From Bacteroidales bacterium (GTDB taxonomy: Bacteria; Bacteroidota; Bacteroidia; Bacteroidales; Paludibacteraceae), in NCBI GenBank assembly GCA_012519425.1, contig JAAYQF010000070.1:1-48124 (forward strand): a stretch of DNA of 48,124 bases. Direction: 5' to 3'. The position numbers and the translations under genes are program-made. The notes beneath the pieces were generated by a model. That model was given only the letters and a program-made list of their open reading frames with translations. It had not been told where the DNA came from and did not search any database. This document shows positions 18,201-26,588 of the stretch, piece after piece (position 1 is the first letter of the stretch; each line of letters opens with the position of its first letter).

Positions 18201-18531
18201 GCGATGGAGAAAAGAAGGTGATATAACAGAAGTCCCCCGTGCCGTTTATAATCAAGCCTATAATTGGCTGCCCAGCGATCGCTATGTAGAGGATGGTTCT
18301 TTTCTGCGTCTGAAGTATCTGACAGTTCGATATTCATTTCCTAAACACTGGATTACCCTGGTGGGATTATCTCAGACCAGCCTTTACCTAACAATTAATA
18401 ATGTGTTTTGCTTAACTAAATATTCAGGGGTCGATCCTGAAGTAGGGTATGGTAATTTTGGAGTATCAACGGATAATTCATCGACGCCAAGGGCTAAGAG
18501 TTGGACTTTTGGTATTAATACAACATTTTAA
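15208..18531 (+). CDS. SusC/RagA-family TonB-dependent outer membrane transporter (first pair)
   Basis: 1107 residues, normal for the family. A signal peptide (residues 1-23, ending PLFAQ) precedes a carboxypeptidase-D regulatory-like domain (about 27-105: VSGRVTSMVDNEVLIGVSVTE), a TonB-box-like EEVLITG (about 111-117) and a plug with SSVDEALQGRIAGLDIVSSGSPGTG and MRIRGVTSITGNSQPLVVVNNIPF, all typical of SusC. A Ca-loop-like DINNDGSIDEYD lies near 918, and the barrel ends in phenylalanine (FGINTTF), as outer-membrane barrels do. It imports oligosaccharides with the SusD encoded next; the stop TAA overlaps the susD ATG by one base. Confidence 0.95.
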   Translation: MKKIINKTIVLTTLLLIYCPLFAQIDNVVSGRVTSMVDNEVLIGVSVTEIDATNRVIGGTVTDLNGDYVLHMKNRANKIEFSYMGYKPQSVKITNSLKINIKLVEDEKMLEEVLITGRTQVYDGGLSVKQREISMAISKIEAKEFENISVSSVDEALQGRIAGLDIVSSGSPGTGSAMRIRGVTSITGNSQPLVVVNNIPFSGEMASDFDFTTANEDQYAELLNVNVDDIQEIVVLKDAASTAMWGSRGANGVLMITTKKGAKGRTRVQYSYRLSGKTQPAGMTMLSGDDYTMLMKQANFNRTLAGNETPRLVPEYNYDTSFPEYHNFNKNTDWVSAVTQTGWTHDHYLTISGGGERARFRVSGGYFDETGTVIGQDMKRYSFRSDLNYYISDRLRIDSEFQFTQSTTNRDYTDGTFRESILDIAYRKMPNVSILKFTQDGMMTQDYYNIRSDSDLDAGQKNLLNPVALANLAENQVKNTTILPTMRLSYDIIEPTFSSSFRYSGYVSLDVRNSETNKFLPGEVSNLSWDNSSVNYATGVSTEKQSVMTENKLTYITSFEDKHSIQAYLAVNSSTSQSNGQTIESYGHPGSNLSSPTSEAYMRNFENHFDKDRSISALARAHYVYLGRYIVDVNMRMDGSTKFGPNNRYGFFPGISAKWIISDEMFMSSFSEWLTLFAIRPSWGVSGNQPGANYLYHSRYTPDNVGYMEMSGTYPNSIKISNLRWEKVKSLNLGSDLELWEGMFAASFDYYKKRTTDMLFRSMDIPTTTGFSQISYKNAGTMDNEGWDLELFCNRLLQTSNFSMDFSLVFGRSKNTIIELDPLILAKYNDPGSSVDNGRYLSRLQEGNSYGSIYGFRYKGVYQYSYNNYKAGERENAPVARDANGNVMHDNNGVAKPVYYKYASTKYQFQGGDVIYEDINNDGSIDEYDIVYLGNSNPKLTGGFGTVVRYGNQDASKFGSFSANLFFNFRYGNKIVNRARMNAENMYTDNNQTTTTNWRWRKEGDITEVPRAVYNQAYNWLPSDRYVEDGSFLRLKYLTVRYSFPKHWITLVGLSQTSLYLTINNVFCLTKYSGVDPEVGYGNFGVSTDNSSTPRAKSWTFGINTTF

Positions 18532-20081
18532 TGATAATTGACATGAAAAATAGATTAACTTATATTGTTCTCTTAATAATTTTATCTATTTCATTTCCCT
18601 CTTGTGATGATTGGCTAAGTATAAAACCGGAAGGAGATATCGTTGAAGATGATTTTTGGCAATCAGAAGCAGACGTGAAAGGCATGGTTATGTCGGCATA
18701 TCGCTTCCTGTCGTCAGCCAATACAATGAACCGGATAGTAATATGGGGAGAATTTCGATCTGACAATATTTCGCTTGAAAGTTCTGCCAGCAATGATGAA
18801 AGAAATATTTTCAATGTAAATATTTTGCCTGCAAATGGGCTTACATCTTGGGGTGATTTTTACAAGGTAATAAATATTTGTAACTTGATTCTTGAAAAGG
18901 CTCCTGCTGTAAGAGAACGTGATTTGGATTTCTCTGAAAATTCTTTAAATAACTATTTAGCTGAAGCTTTGACTATTCGTTCTCTCTGCTTCTTCTATTT
19001 GGTTAGAGTTTATGGGCGTGTTCCTTTGGTATTGGAGGCAACAATTTCCGAAAATCAAAATATGGATTGTAGACAATCGGATGAAAGCGTTGTTCTGGAA
19101 CAAATTATTAAAGATCTGATTTTAGCCGAAGAATATGCAGCTATTCAATGGGAATCAAACGCCTTGACAAAAGGGAGAGTTACTCGCAATGCTGTAAGAG
19201 CCTTATTAGCTGATGTGTATTTGTGGAATATGCAGTACGACGAATGTATAAATGCTTGTGATAGAATTCTGGATGATAAGTCTGCAATGCTTGAGTTGGT
19301 TGACGGGAAAACTATGTTTTCTGATGTTTTTGGACAAGGAAATTCAACTGAGAGTATTTTTGAACTCAATTTTTCAATAAACGGACAACGAAATGATGCG
19401 ACTGCAAGTCTGTATGGAAATCCTCAAAAAAATAGAAGTCCGCATGTAAAGGCTTCTCCGGGATTATATAATTCTTACAAGACCGTCGATCAATTGGATA
19501 TTAGGGGTAAAGATTTTCTTGGAAGTTCCAACCGGGGATACAGAATATATAAATATGAAGCCGTTTCTTCTCTTTCTGATTTTTCGGAAGAAGCTTCTTT
19601 CCCTCAAGGGTATTACAGATCCGCTTCATCTACTTCTAATTGGATTTTTTACCGTTTACCCGATATCTATCTCATAAAAGCAGAGGCTTTGTCTGAAAAA
19701 GAAGGAGCTTCAGAAACTGATTATAGAGAGGCCCTAGCCCTGGTAAATCTTGTTTATGAACGAGCTACCCTCAACAATGATTCTTATTTATTTGATAATT
19801 ATTCTTCCGGGGTAGCAATTAAAAAATTGATATTGGAAGAAAGAAGAAGGGAATTTGCTTTTGAAGGGAAACGCTGGTTTGATTTATTACGAAAAGTACG
19901 TAAAGAAGAAAGTACTATTGATACCTGGAATATTTTGGCCCTCAATTATGAAGAAAATGTAGAATTAATACGAGCTAAATTGTCTAACAAGAACGCATGG
20001 TACCTTCCGGTTAATCAAAATGAAATGTCGCTTAATCCAAACCTGGTACAAAACCCGTTTTATCAGGTGTCAGGGTATTAA
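18531..20081 (+). CDS. SusD/RagB-family glycan-binding lipoprotein (first pair)
   Basis: 516 residues. The ATG at 18531 overlaps the susC stop; a second ATG at 18543 would give the more usual MKNRLTYIV start, and both lead to the same lipobox (FPSC, Cys25 from the first ATG), followed by DDWLS. The family signatures are present: CDDWLSIKPEGDIVEDDFWQSEADVKGMVMSAYRFL at the N-terminus, a TPR-like helical region (EALTIRSLCFFYLVRVYGRVPLV), and the C-terminal RREFAFEGKRWFDLLR motif. It is the lid and binder of the upstream SusC barrel. It is 8 bp from the following FAS1 gene. Confidence 0.95.
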   Translation: MIIDMKNRLTYIVLLIILSISFPSCDDWLSIKPEGDIVEDDFWQSEADVKGMVMSAYRFLSSANTMNRIVIWGEFRSDNISLESSASNDERNIFNVNILPANGLTSWGDFYKVINICNLILEKAPAVRERDLDFSENSLNNYLAEALTIRSLCFFYLVRVYGRVPLVLEATISENQNMDCRQSDESVVLEQIIKDLILAEEYAAIQWESNALTKGRVTRNAVRALLADVYLWNMQYDECINACDRILDDKSAMLELVDGKTMFSDVFGQGNSTESIFELNFSINGQRNDATASLYGNPQKNRSPHVKASPGLYNSYKTVDQLDIRGKDFLGSSNRGYRIYKYEAVSSLSDFSEEASFPQGYYRSASSTSNWIFYRLPDIYLIKAEALSEKEGASETDYREALALVNLVYERATLNNDSYLFDNYSSGVAIKKLILEERRREFAFEGKRWFDLLRKVRKEESTIDTWNILALNYEENVELIRAKLSNKNAWYLPVNQNEMSLNPNLVQNPFYQVSGY

Positions 20082-20089
20082 TAAAAATA

Positions 20090-21745
20090 ATGATTATGAT
20101 ACAAATAAAAAATATAACCAGATATATTGTTGCTTACTCTCTGTGCATCTTCCTGTTTTTAGCATGTCAGGATAAGTATTGGGACGATCATTACAATCCT
20201 AATAATGAATTTAATGAAAAAACATTACTTCAATTGGTAGAGGGAGAGCCCAATTTATCAAAATTCAACACAATGTTGAAAGAAGCACAAATGGATTCTA
20301 TCTTGATGACATCACAATCTTTCACCATATGGGCGCCAACTAATGAAGCTTTAGAAGCCTATACATCTTCTGATAAAGAAATGGCAACACAAGTTGTAAA
20401 GAATCACATCGCCCGTTTTGTTTATTCTCCTGCAGATTTGGATGGTGAAAATGCCATTCGAATAAAAATGTTGAATAACAAATATCAAAATTATACCCGA
20501 CGTGCTGATGGTATATATATGGCAAATACAAAAGTTATTTCAAAAACCCGAATAGCTTCAAATGGTGTGCTTCAAGTAGTCGATAATCTTTTTGAATTAA
20601 ATCCCAGTCTGTGGGAAATCATGATTGAGGGGGAGAATACGGACTCAATAGCGAAATATCTCACGGCTTTTGACGAATATATTTTCGATCCGGTTGCAAG
20701 TACGCCTATCGGAACAGATGAACTAGGACAAAGTATTTACGATTCCGTGTTTATTCATCGAAACAAATGGCTCTCTCTCTTTGGTAGAATTGAGAAAGAA
20801 GATAGTGTTTATATGGCTATAATACCTACCAATTCCGCTTGGAATGAAGCTTTCACAAGAATTAATCCTTATTTTAGAACTATTGGTGAAATGCTTGAAG
20901 AAACAATAAATCAGTCAACTTATATTACTACTCGCGAGTATTTGATGGGGGATGAAATAGCTGATTCTTTGCAATTCAACCATACGCGAGAAACGATTGC
21001 TCAAGATTTAATATTCCGGCAAAAATCAGATAATATCCCGAATGACTCTCTTATTTCAAGTAATGGGAATGTGTTTTATGATCCGGGTTATTTATTTTCT
21101 GACGCAACTTACACCAATGCCAGTAATGGTTGGGCTTATATGACAGATAAATTATTACATAAACCAAAAGAATCCTGGCACAAAAGAATCGAATTAGAAG
21201 CAGATCAGTGTTTATCTCGTTTCAGATATGCCACAGTTGTTACCCGAAATGTAAAAGAGGATGGAAATTATTTTCACCAGGTCTCGGGAGCAAAATTTTT
21301 GGAGATAAGTAATACAAGCACTAATCCCAATATGCAACCTTATGCTATCTTTAATATCCCGAATACTTTGGCTGCTAAATATGATATCTATTGTACGTTC
21401 GTACCCTTGGAGTCTTACGAGGTAGGGAAAGCAGATACAACTAAGGTACGGTTTACGCTGAATTATGTTCATGAAGATGGAAAGATGCACGAAGATCCTG
21501 TGATTTCAAAAGATCCCATTAGTGGAGAAGTGTATACAACTAATCCACGCGGCATGACTAAACTTTTGGTAGCTAAAGGATTTAAATTTCCATTTGCCAA
21601 CTTCACAAATTCTCGTTTCGAAGAAAAAACTCAGCGGATAAATGTTTTGTTAAAGGTACAAACTAATGTGTCCAATACCGAAACTAGTAAATATAATAGG
21701 ATATTGCGAATTGACCGATTGATTTTGGAACCTGTAAATGAATAA
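20090..21745 (+). CDS. Fasciclin (FAS1) domain surface lipoprotein between the two SusCD pairs
   Basis: 551 residues, lipobox FLAC (Cys26) followed by QDKYWDD. FAS1 domain 1 spans about 35-170 with QSFTIWAPTNEAL (about 77), VVKNHIARFV and NGVLQVVDNLF (about 158). A second FAS1 unit spans about 180-355 with DSVYMAIIPTNSAW (about 240) and NGWAYMTDKLL. Residues about 365-551 are beta-rich (AKFLEISNTSTNP, YDIYCTFVPLESY, RFTLNYVHEDGK, NRILRIDRLILEP), resembling a galactose-binding-type sandwich and similar in layout to the protein at 10714. It is 8 bp after susD-1 and 11 bp before susC-2, so it is part of the same transcript. Its position suggests it serves one or both transporters. Confidence 0.82.
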   Translation: MIMIQIKNITRYIVAYSLCIFLFLACQDKYWDDHYNPNNEFNEKTLLQLVEGEPNLSKFNTMLKEAQMDSILMTSQSFTIWAPTNEALEAYTSSDKEMATQVVKNHIARFVYSPADLDGENAIRIKMLNNKYQNYTRRADGIYMANTKVISKTRIASNGVLQVVDNLFELNPSLWEIMIEGENTDSIAKYLTAFDEYIFDPVASTPIGTDELGQSIYDSVFIHRNKWLSLFGRIEKEDSVYMAIIPTNSAWNEAFTRINPYFRTIGEMLEETINQSTYITTREYLMGDEIADSLQFNHTRETIAQDLIFRQKSDNIPNDSLISSNGNVFYDPGYLFSDATYTNASNGWAYMTDKLLHKPKESWHKRIELEADQCLSRFRYATVVTRNVKEDGNYFHQVSGAKFLEISNTSTNPNMQPYAIFNIPNTLAAKYDIYCTFVPLESYEVGKADTTKVRFTLNYVHEDGKMHEDPVISKDPISGEVYTTNPRGMTKLLVAKGFKFPFANFTNSRFEEKTQRINVLLKVQTNVSNTETSKYNRILRIDRLILEPVNE

Positions 21746-21756
21746 TAGAGGTAGTT

Positions 21757-24700
21757 ATGAGAAAAATAATTTACAACACACTTGTGAGCTTCTTATTTGC
21801 TTTCTTGTTGCATTCAACAGTTGTGGCACAAGAGACGGTCGAGGTAAAATTGATTGCTAAGTCATTTCCTTTGGAGGTGACAGGAACTGTTGAAGATGCG
21901 GTGAGTGGAGTTCCTTTACACGGCGTAAGAATTGAAGTAAAAGGTATATCTTCCGCAATAACCAATGAAAAAGGGGAATATAAAATAGGTGTTCCTTATA
22001 ATTCGGCTGTTTTATCTGTCTATTTTGATGGATATCAAGAACGACAGATCCCTGTTCGTGGAGAAACAGTGAAAAACATTTTACTTTTTCACGAAGTGTT
22101 TTCCTCCCTAAAAGAAAAAAGGGAAGCATCTATCTTAACTCCGGCATTGGTTATTGATGACGAGATTCAGACTCGTTTCGCAGATGATATTCGTACCATA
22201 TCTCGTTCTGCATCACCAGCTGTCGGAGCCAACATGTTTGTTCGTGGATTCAACACATTAAACACAAATACACAGCCACTGGTTGTCCTCGATGGAACAG
22301 TTTGGGATAATTCCGTCGGTTATGGTTCCGTTTTCTCCGGATTTTATATGAATCCATTGGCAAGTATTGATGCTATGGATATCGAATCTATCGAAGTGAT
22401 TAAAAATGCTTCTTCTATTTATGGTAGTAAGGGAGCAAACGGAGTTATTTTGATTAAAACAATCCGTAGCAGGACAGAAGTAACTAAAATCTCGTTCGAT
22501 GCTATGTTTGGCTCTAATTTAAAACCGAAGTTTCTGCCGGTTATGGATGCTTCTCAATACCGTACATATGCAAGTGAGATTATGAAGGGCATAACTTCAG
22601 AAGATTTTATCGAACAAGCAGAAAATACTTTCTTGAACGTTGATCCGTCAAAGTTAAATTATTCCACATACCACAATGAAAACAATTGGTCAGATGATAT
22701 TTTTCGTGTAGGCAATACTCAACGATATAATTTCAATGTGAAGGGAGGTGACGATATAGCCAAGTACGCTGTTTCACTTGGATATGCAAGTGCACTCTCA
22801 CCAATTAAAGAAACTGATTACAGCCGGTTAAACACACGAATCAATTCTGATATCAATCTCTCCAAAGTCATTAAACTTGGAACGGATATTTATTTTACCC
22901 GGCAGTCCAGAAAATTATTTGATGACGGAACCGAGGAGCGGACTTCCCCAAGCTTTCTGTCACAGATAAAATCTCCTTTCCTTGTCGGTTACAACTATAC
23001 AGCTTTGGGTGATAAACTGACTAATAATTTGGCTGACAGTGATGTGCTGGGAATCTCAAATCCTTTGGCAATACTCGATCTGGCTAAAGGAAAAAATCAA
23101 CAGTATAAATTAGGAATAAGCATTTTTGGTGACTGGCAGATATTAAATTATTTAAAGCTGAATGCCCGTTTTAGTTCCGCATTAGAGAACACGAAAGAAC
23201 ATTATTTTATACCAATGAAGGGAGTTCAGGGCTATTACAATGAACGGCATCGGTATATTGAAAATACAATAAAAAATAAGTCTTTCAGTCAGCTCTCACT
23301 CTTTGGAGAAATGAGTATCGCCTATGGCAAAGTATTTTTAGATAAGCATAATTTAAGCGCTTCAGCCGGTATGCGGATTTATTCGAATTCGTTGGAATAT
23401 ACGTTCGGTGAAGGACATAATTCAGGTGATGACAAGAAAACCAATCTGTCAAACAGCTTAGCATATAAAAAGTTGGAAGGAGCGGACGATGATTGGAATT
23501 CAGCTTCTCTATTCATGAATGTTCATTATTTGTTTCAGGAGAAATACGATTTATGGTCAACTTTTGCAATGGATGCCTCCTCTCGTTTTGGAAATGAGAC
23601 AAAGGACGGATTCCGGATGTTAGGAGGTTCCTGGGGGATATTCCCTTCTGTAGGAGCAGCCTGGACCATTTCCAGTGAGCCTTTTATGAAGTCGCTACCT
23701 TTTGTTTCTCTGTTACGCGTATTTGCCGACTATGGATTAACAGGAAATGATGCTATCGGAAATTTATACCGATATTCCTATTTGCGACCAATCAATTATT
23801 ATGGTGTGGCTACAGGTTTACAGATTGATAACCTCGGTAATGAAACCTTGCAGTGGGAAACGACAACAAAATCTAGCTTAGGGGCTGAAATTGGTTTGTG
23901 GAATGATCGAATCCGGCTTTCAGGTGATATTTATAAACATCAAACAAAAAACTTGTTGACAGTGAAAGAAGCACATCGGGCAACGGGTCGTTCGTATTAT
24001 TGGAGTAATGATGGGGAACTACAAAACACAGGCTTTTCACTGGGTGTAGGACTTAAACTGGTAAACTTAAAAGATTTGAAATGGAGTCTGGAGGCAACTG
24101 CGGCCCATTATAAAAATAAAATAACAGCATTGCCCGATGGTGACTACGTTACCTCTGTTCTTGGAGGTGAAATACTCACTTCTGTAAACAATCCTGCAGG
24201 TCTTTTCTACGGTTATAAAACTCATGGTGTTTTTGCTTCGAATGAATTGGCCAAAGCAGCTTATCAAGGAGTAGGACTGAAAAAACAAAATGAAGATGCA
24301 TCTTATTCATATTTTATGGCAGGGGATATTCATTTTGAGGATCTTGACGGGAACGGAATTATCGATGAAAAGGACCGCCAGATAATTGGAGATCCAAATC
24401 CACTTCTGACGGGTTCCTTGTTGAATAGTTTCTCAGTGTGGCTCTTTTCCTTGAATGTCCACTTCACCTATTCGATAGGTAACGATGTGTACAACCATCA
24501 TCGTATGTTGCTGGAAGGCGGAAATAGTTTCTTCAACCAAAGCATGAGTCTGCTGAATCGATGGAAAGCTGAAGGACAAATAACTGATGTTCCAAAAATC
24601 ACTTATGGTGATCCCATGCAAAATGCTCGTTTTTCAGACCGATGGATTGAGGATGGTTCATTCCTGAAATTAAAAGAGATACGTTTGATCTGTAATGTTC

Positions 24701-24888
24701 CGGTTAATGTTTCTTTTTTGAGTGGAATTACTCTTTGGATGTCTGGTACAAATCTTTATACCTGGACCAAATACTTAGGTGTAGATCCGGAAACTTCAAT
24801 TAGTTCATCAACTCTATATCAAGGAATAGACAATGGTTTATTATCCTATGGACGCTCGTATTATCTTGGAGTGAAAGTCAATTTTTAA
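21757..24888 (+). CDS. SusC/RagA-family TonB-dependent outer membrane transporter (second pair)
   Basis: 1043 residues with a signal peptide ending TVVAQ, a carboxypeptidase-D regulatory-like domain (about 38-110: VTGTVEDAVSGVPLHGVRIEVKG), a plug (about 135-245) with MFVRGFNTLNTNTQPLVVLDG and IESIEVIKNASSIYGSKGANGVILI, and a barrel ending in VKVNF. Ca-loop-like DLDGNGIIDEKDR lies near 864. It diverges from the usual plug: the LQGRxAG motif seen in the first SusC is absent, replaced by FADDIRTISRSASPAVGAN, and no clear TonB box precedes the plug. It is paired with the SusD 21 bp downstream. Family assignment is firm. Confidence 0.93.
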   Translation: MRKIIYNTLVSFLFAFLLHSTVVAQETVEVKLIAKSFPLEVTGTVEDAVSGVPLHGVRIEVKGISSAITNEKGEYKIGVPYNSAVLSVYFDGYQERQIPVRGETVKNILLFHEVFSSLKEKREASILTPALVIDDEIQTRFADDIRTISRSASPAVGANMFVRGFNTLNTNTQPLVVLDGTVWDNSVGYGSVFSGFYMNPLASIDAMDIESIEVIKNASSIYGSKGANGVILIKTIRSRTEVTKISFDAMFGSNLKPKFLPVMDASQYRTYASEIMKGITSEDFIEQAENTFLNVDPSKLNYSTYHNENNWSDDIFRVGNTQRYNFNVKGGDDIAKYAVSLGYASALSPIKETDYSRLNTRINSDINLSKVIKLGTDIYFTRQSRKLFDDGTEERTSPSFLSQIKSPFLVGYNYTALGDKLTNNLADSDVLGISNPLAILDLAKGKNQQYKLGISIFGDWQILNYLKLNARFSSALENTKEHYFIPMKGVQGYYNERHRYIENTIKNKSFSQLSLFGEMSIAYGKVFLDKHNLSASAGMRIYSNSLEYTFGEGHNSGDDKKTNLSNSLAYKKLEGADDDWNSASLFMNVHYLFQEKYDLWSTFAMDASSRFGNETKDGFRMLGGSWGIFPSVGAAWTISSEPFMKSLPFVSLLRVFADYGLTGNDAIGNLYRYSYLRPINYYGVATGLQIDNLGNETLQWETTTKSSLGAEIGLWNDRIRLSGDIYKHQTKNLLTVKEAHRATGRSYYWSNDGELQNTGFSLGVGLKLVNLKDLKWSLEATAAHYKNKITALPDGDYVTSVLGGEILTSVNNPAGLFYGYKTHGVFASNELAKAAYQGVGLKKQNEDASYSYFMAGDIHFEDLDGNGIIDEKDRQIIGDPNPLLTGSLLNSFSVWLFSLNVHFTYSIGNDVYNHHRMLLEGGNSFFNQSMSLLNRWKAEGQITDVPKITYGDPMQNARFSDRWIEDGSFLKLKEIRLICNVPVNVSFLSGITLWMSGTNLYTWTKYLGVDPETSISSSTLYQGIDNGLLSYGRSYYLGVKVNF

Positions 24889-24909
24889 CCTATAAATAAT
24901 AAACAGAAA

Positions 24910-26550
24910 ATGAAAAAGTACCTTATTATTATATTTTCAGGAATTTTATTTACATTCAATTCGTGTCACGACTTCTTCGAGTCCGACTCGACTAATGTCA
25001 GTATTACTAAAGGTGATACTATTGGAACAGAAAGGGAGGCTCTCTATGCTATGTCGGGAATCTTACAACATTTACAAGTCATCGGTGACAATTGGGTCAT
25101 TGCCAATGAATTGAGAGGGGATTTGCTAGCCGTAACTCACAATTCATCACAAGATTTGTGGGACATTTACAATTTTGAGGTAGAACCGACCAATTCTTAT
25201 CTGAATGACAGGGAATTTTATGCGCTTATTAATGATTGTAATTATTTGATTAAATATGTAGATACAACGAAGATTGTCCAAGATGAGAAGATTCTTAAAA
25301 GGTATATGTCGGCCACAAAATCTATCCGTGCCTGGGCATATATGCAAATGGCCATGATCTATGGACAAGTATATTATTCCACGGAACCCATATTGGATGC
25401 AACACAGGATATGTCGAAGTTACCAAAAATATCTATGGATGTTTTGGTCGATTCTTTATTGGATGATTTATCTCCTTTGAAACCGGTGGATAATACGATT
25501 GAACATTTCCCGGGTTATTTTGGAGAAAATACAGAAGATTACTTCATTCCGATAAGATTGGTGCTAGGTGATTTGTATCTATGGAAAAAGGATTATTATA
25601 ATGCGGCACTAATGTATTATCAACTTATTTTAACCAAGCGATTGGTGCTTAGTTCTTCTTTTCAAAACAAATGGAAAGATAATCAATTTCTGGAATATGG
25701 TACATTGACCTGGCGGCAACTTTTTCTCAATAGCGGAGAGGTGGTGTCTAAAATAAGATATACTGACGATTATGCGGAAAGTGTGACCATTTTAAGTAAA
25801 ATATTCAGCCCTGAATACTATTGGCTTGCTCCTTCTTTGACTGCAATCAGTAATTGGGAATCTCAAACATATGTTGAAACGGCAACAAGGACCACAGCAG
25901 GTGATTTAAGGGGACGGATAAATTCTTCTGGTCCAAATAAAAATGCAGGTTCCTATTATTCTGACAATTTGGGATCAAGTACTATAGAAGAGATTCTATA
26001 TCCTGTAGTAAGCAAGTATGAATTCAATAATAACACAACATACTTATGTCGTGCTTCGCAGGTTTATCTAAAATATGCCGAAGCTGTAAATCGCTTAGGA
26101 AAGCATTATCTTGCCTTAGCTGTACTAAAAAAGGGATTGAATAGAGAATCTTTGACCAGTCTGGTTTCCCAGTCTGAGCTCGCAGGTAATGAACCGTTCC
26201 TTGATTTTGGACAAAACACCCCATATTTAGCCGATTTGTTTAGCGCGAATAAAGGAATACAAGAAAGAGGTTGTGGAAATGTCGGTTTGCTATCAACATC
26301 TATCCCTACGGGTGTTGATACATTAATTTGGGTAGAAGATCAGATTATCATGGAAGCAGCTTTGGAAAATGCATTCGAAGGTAATCGCTTTGTTGACCTG
26401 ATGCGTGTAGCGAACCATAGGGACGACCCATTGTATCTTGCTAAAATGGTCGCTTCTAAATTCCCTCCGGGACAAAAGGAGGCTATGGAACAAAAACTAT
26501 CGGATAAGGAAAACTGGTTTTTCCCTGAAAGTGAAATGAAAAATCAATGA
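24910..26550 (+). CDS. SusD/RagB-family glycan-binding lipoprotein (second pair)
   Basis: 546 residues, lipobox FNSC (Cys19) followed by HDFFESD. The SusD layout is present but divergent: an N-terminal DFFESDSTNVSITKGD, a TPR-like stretch KSIRAWAYMQMAMIYGQVYY (about 137-156), and the C-terminal EDQIIMEAALENAFEGNRFVDLMRVANHRDDP with a final WFFPESEMKNQ. It follows the second SusC by 21 bp and precedes the lyase-like gene by 38 bp, so the operon probably continues. The tryptophan- and tyrosine-rich segment near residues 295-330 may contribute to ligand contact; this is a guess. Confidence 0.92.
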   Translation: MKKYLIIIFSGILFTFNSCHDFFESDSTNVSITKGDTIGTEREALYAMSGILQHLQVIGDNWVIANELRGDLLAVTHNSSQDLWDIYNFEVEPTNSYLNDREFYALINDCNYLIKYVDTTKIVQDEKILKRYMSATKSIRAWAYMQMAMIYGQVYYSTEPILDATQDMSKLPKISMDVLVDSLLDDLSPLKPVDNTIEHFPGYFGENTEDYFIPIRLVLGDLYLWKKDYYNAALMYYQLILTKRLVLSSSFQNKWKDNQFLEYGTLTWRQLFLNSGEVVSKIRYTDDYAESVTILSKIFSPEYYWLAPSLTAISNWESQTYVETATRTTAGDLRGRINSSGPNKNAGSYYSDNLGSSTIEEILYPVVSKYEFNNNTTYLCRASQVYLKYAEAVNRLGKHYLALAVLKKGLNRESLTSLVSQSELAGNEPFLDFGQNTPYLADLFSANKGIQERGCGNVGLLSTSIPTGVDTLIWVEDQIIMEAALENAFEGNRFVDLMRVANHRDDPLYLAKMVASKFPPGQKEAMEQKLSDKENWFFPESEMKNQ

Positions 26551-26588
26551 AATATAAGTACCATTTAATCACTTAATAAGTAGAAAAA

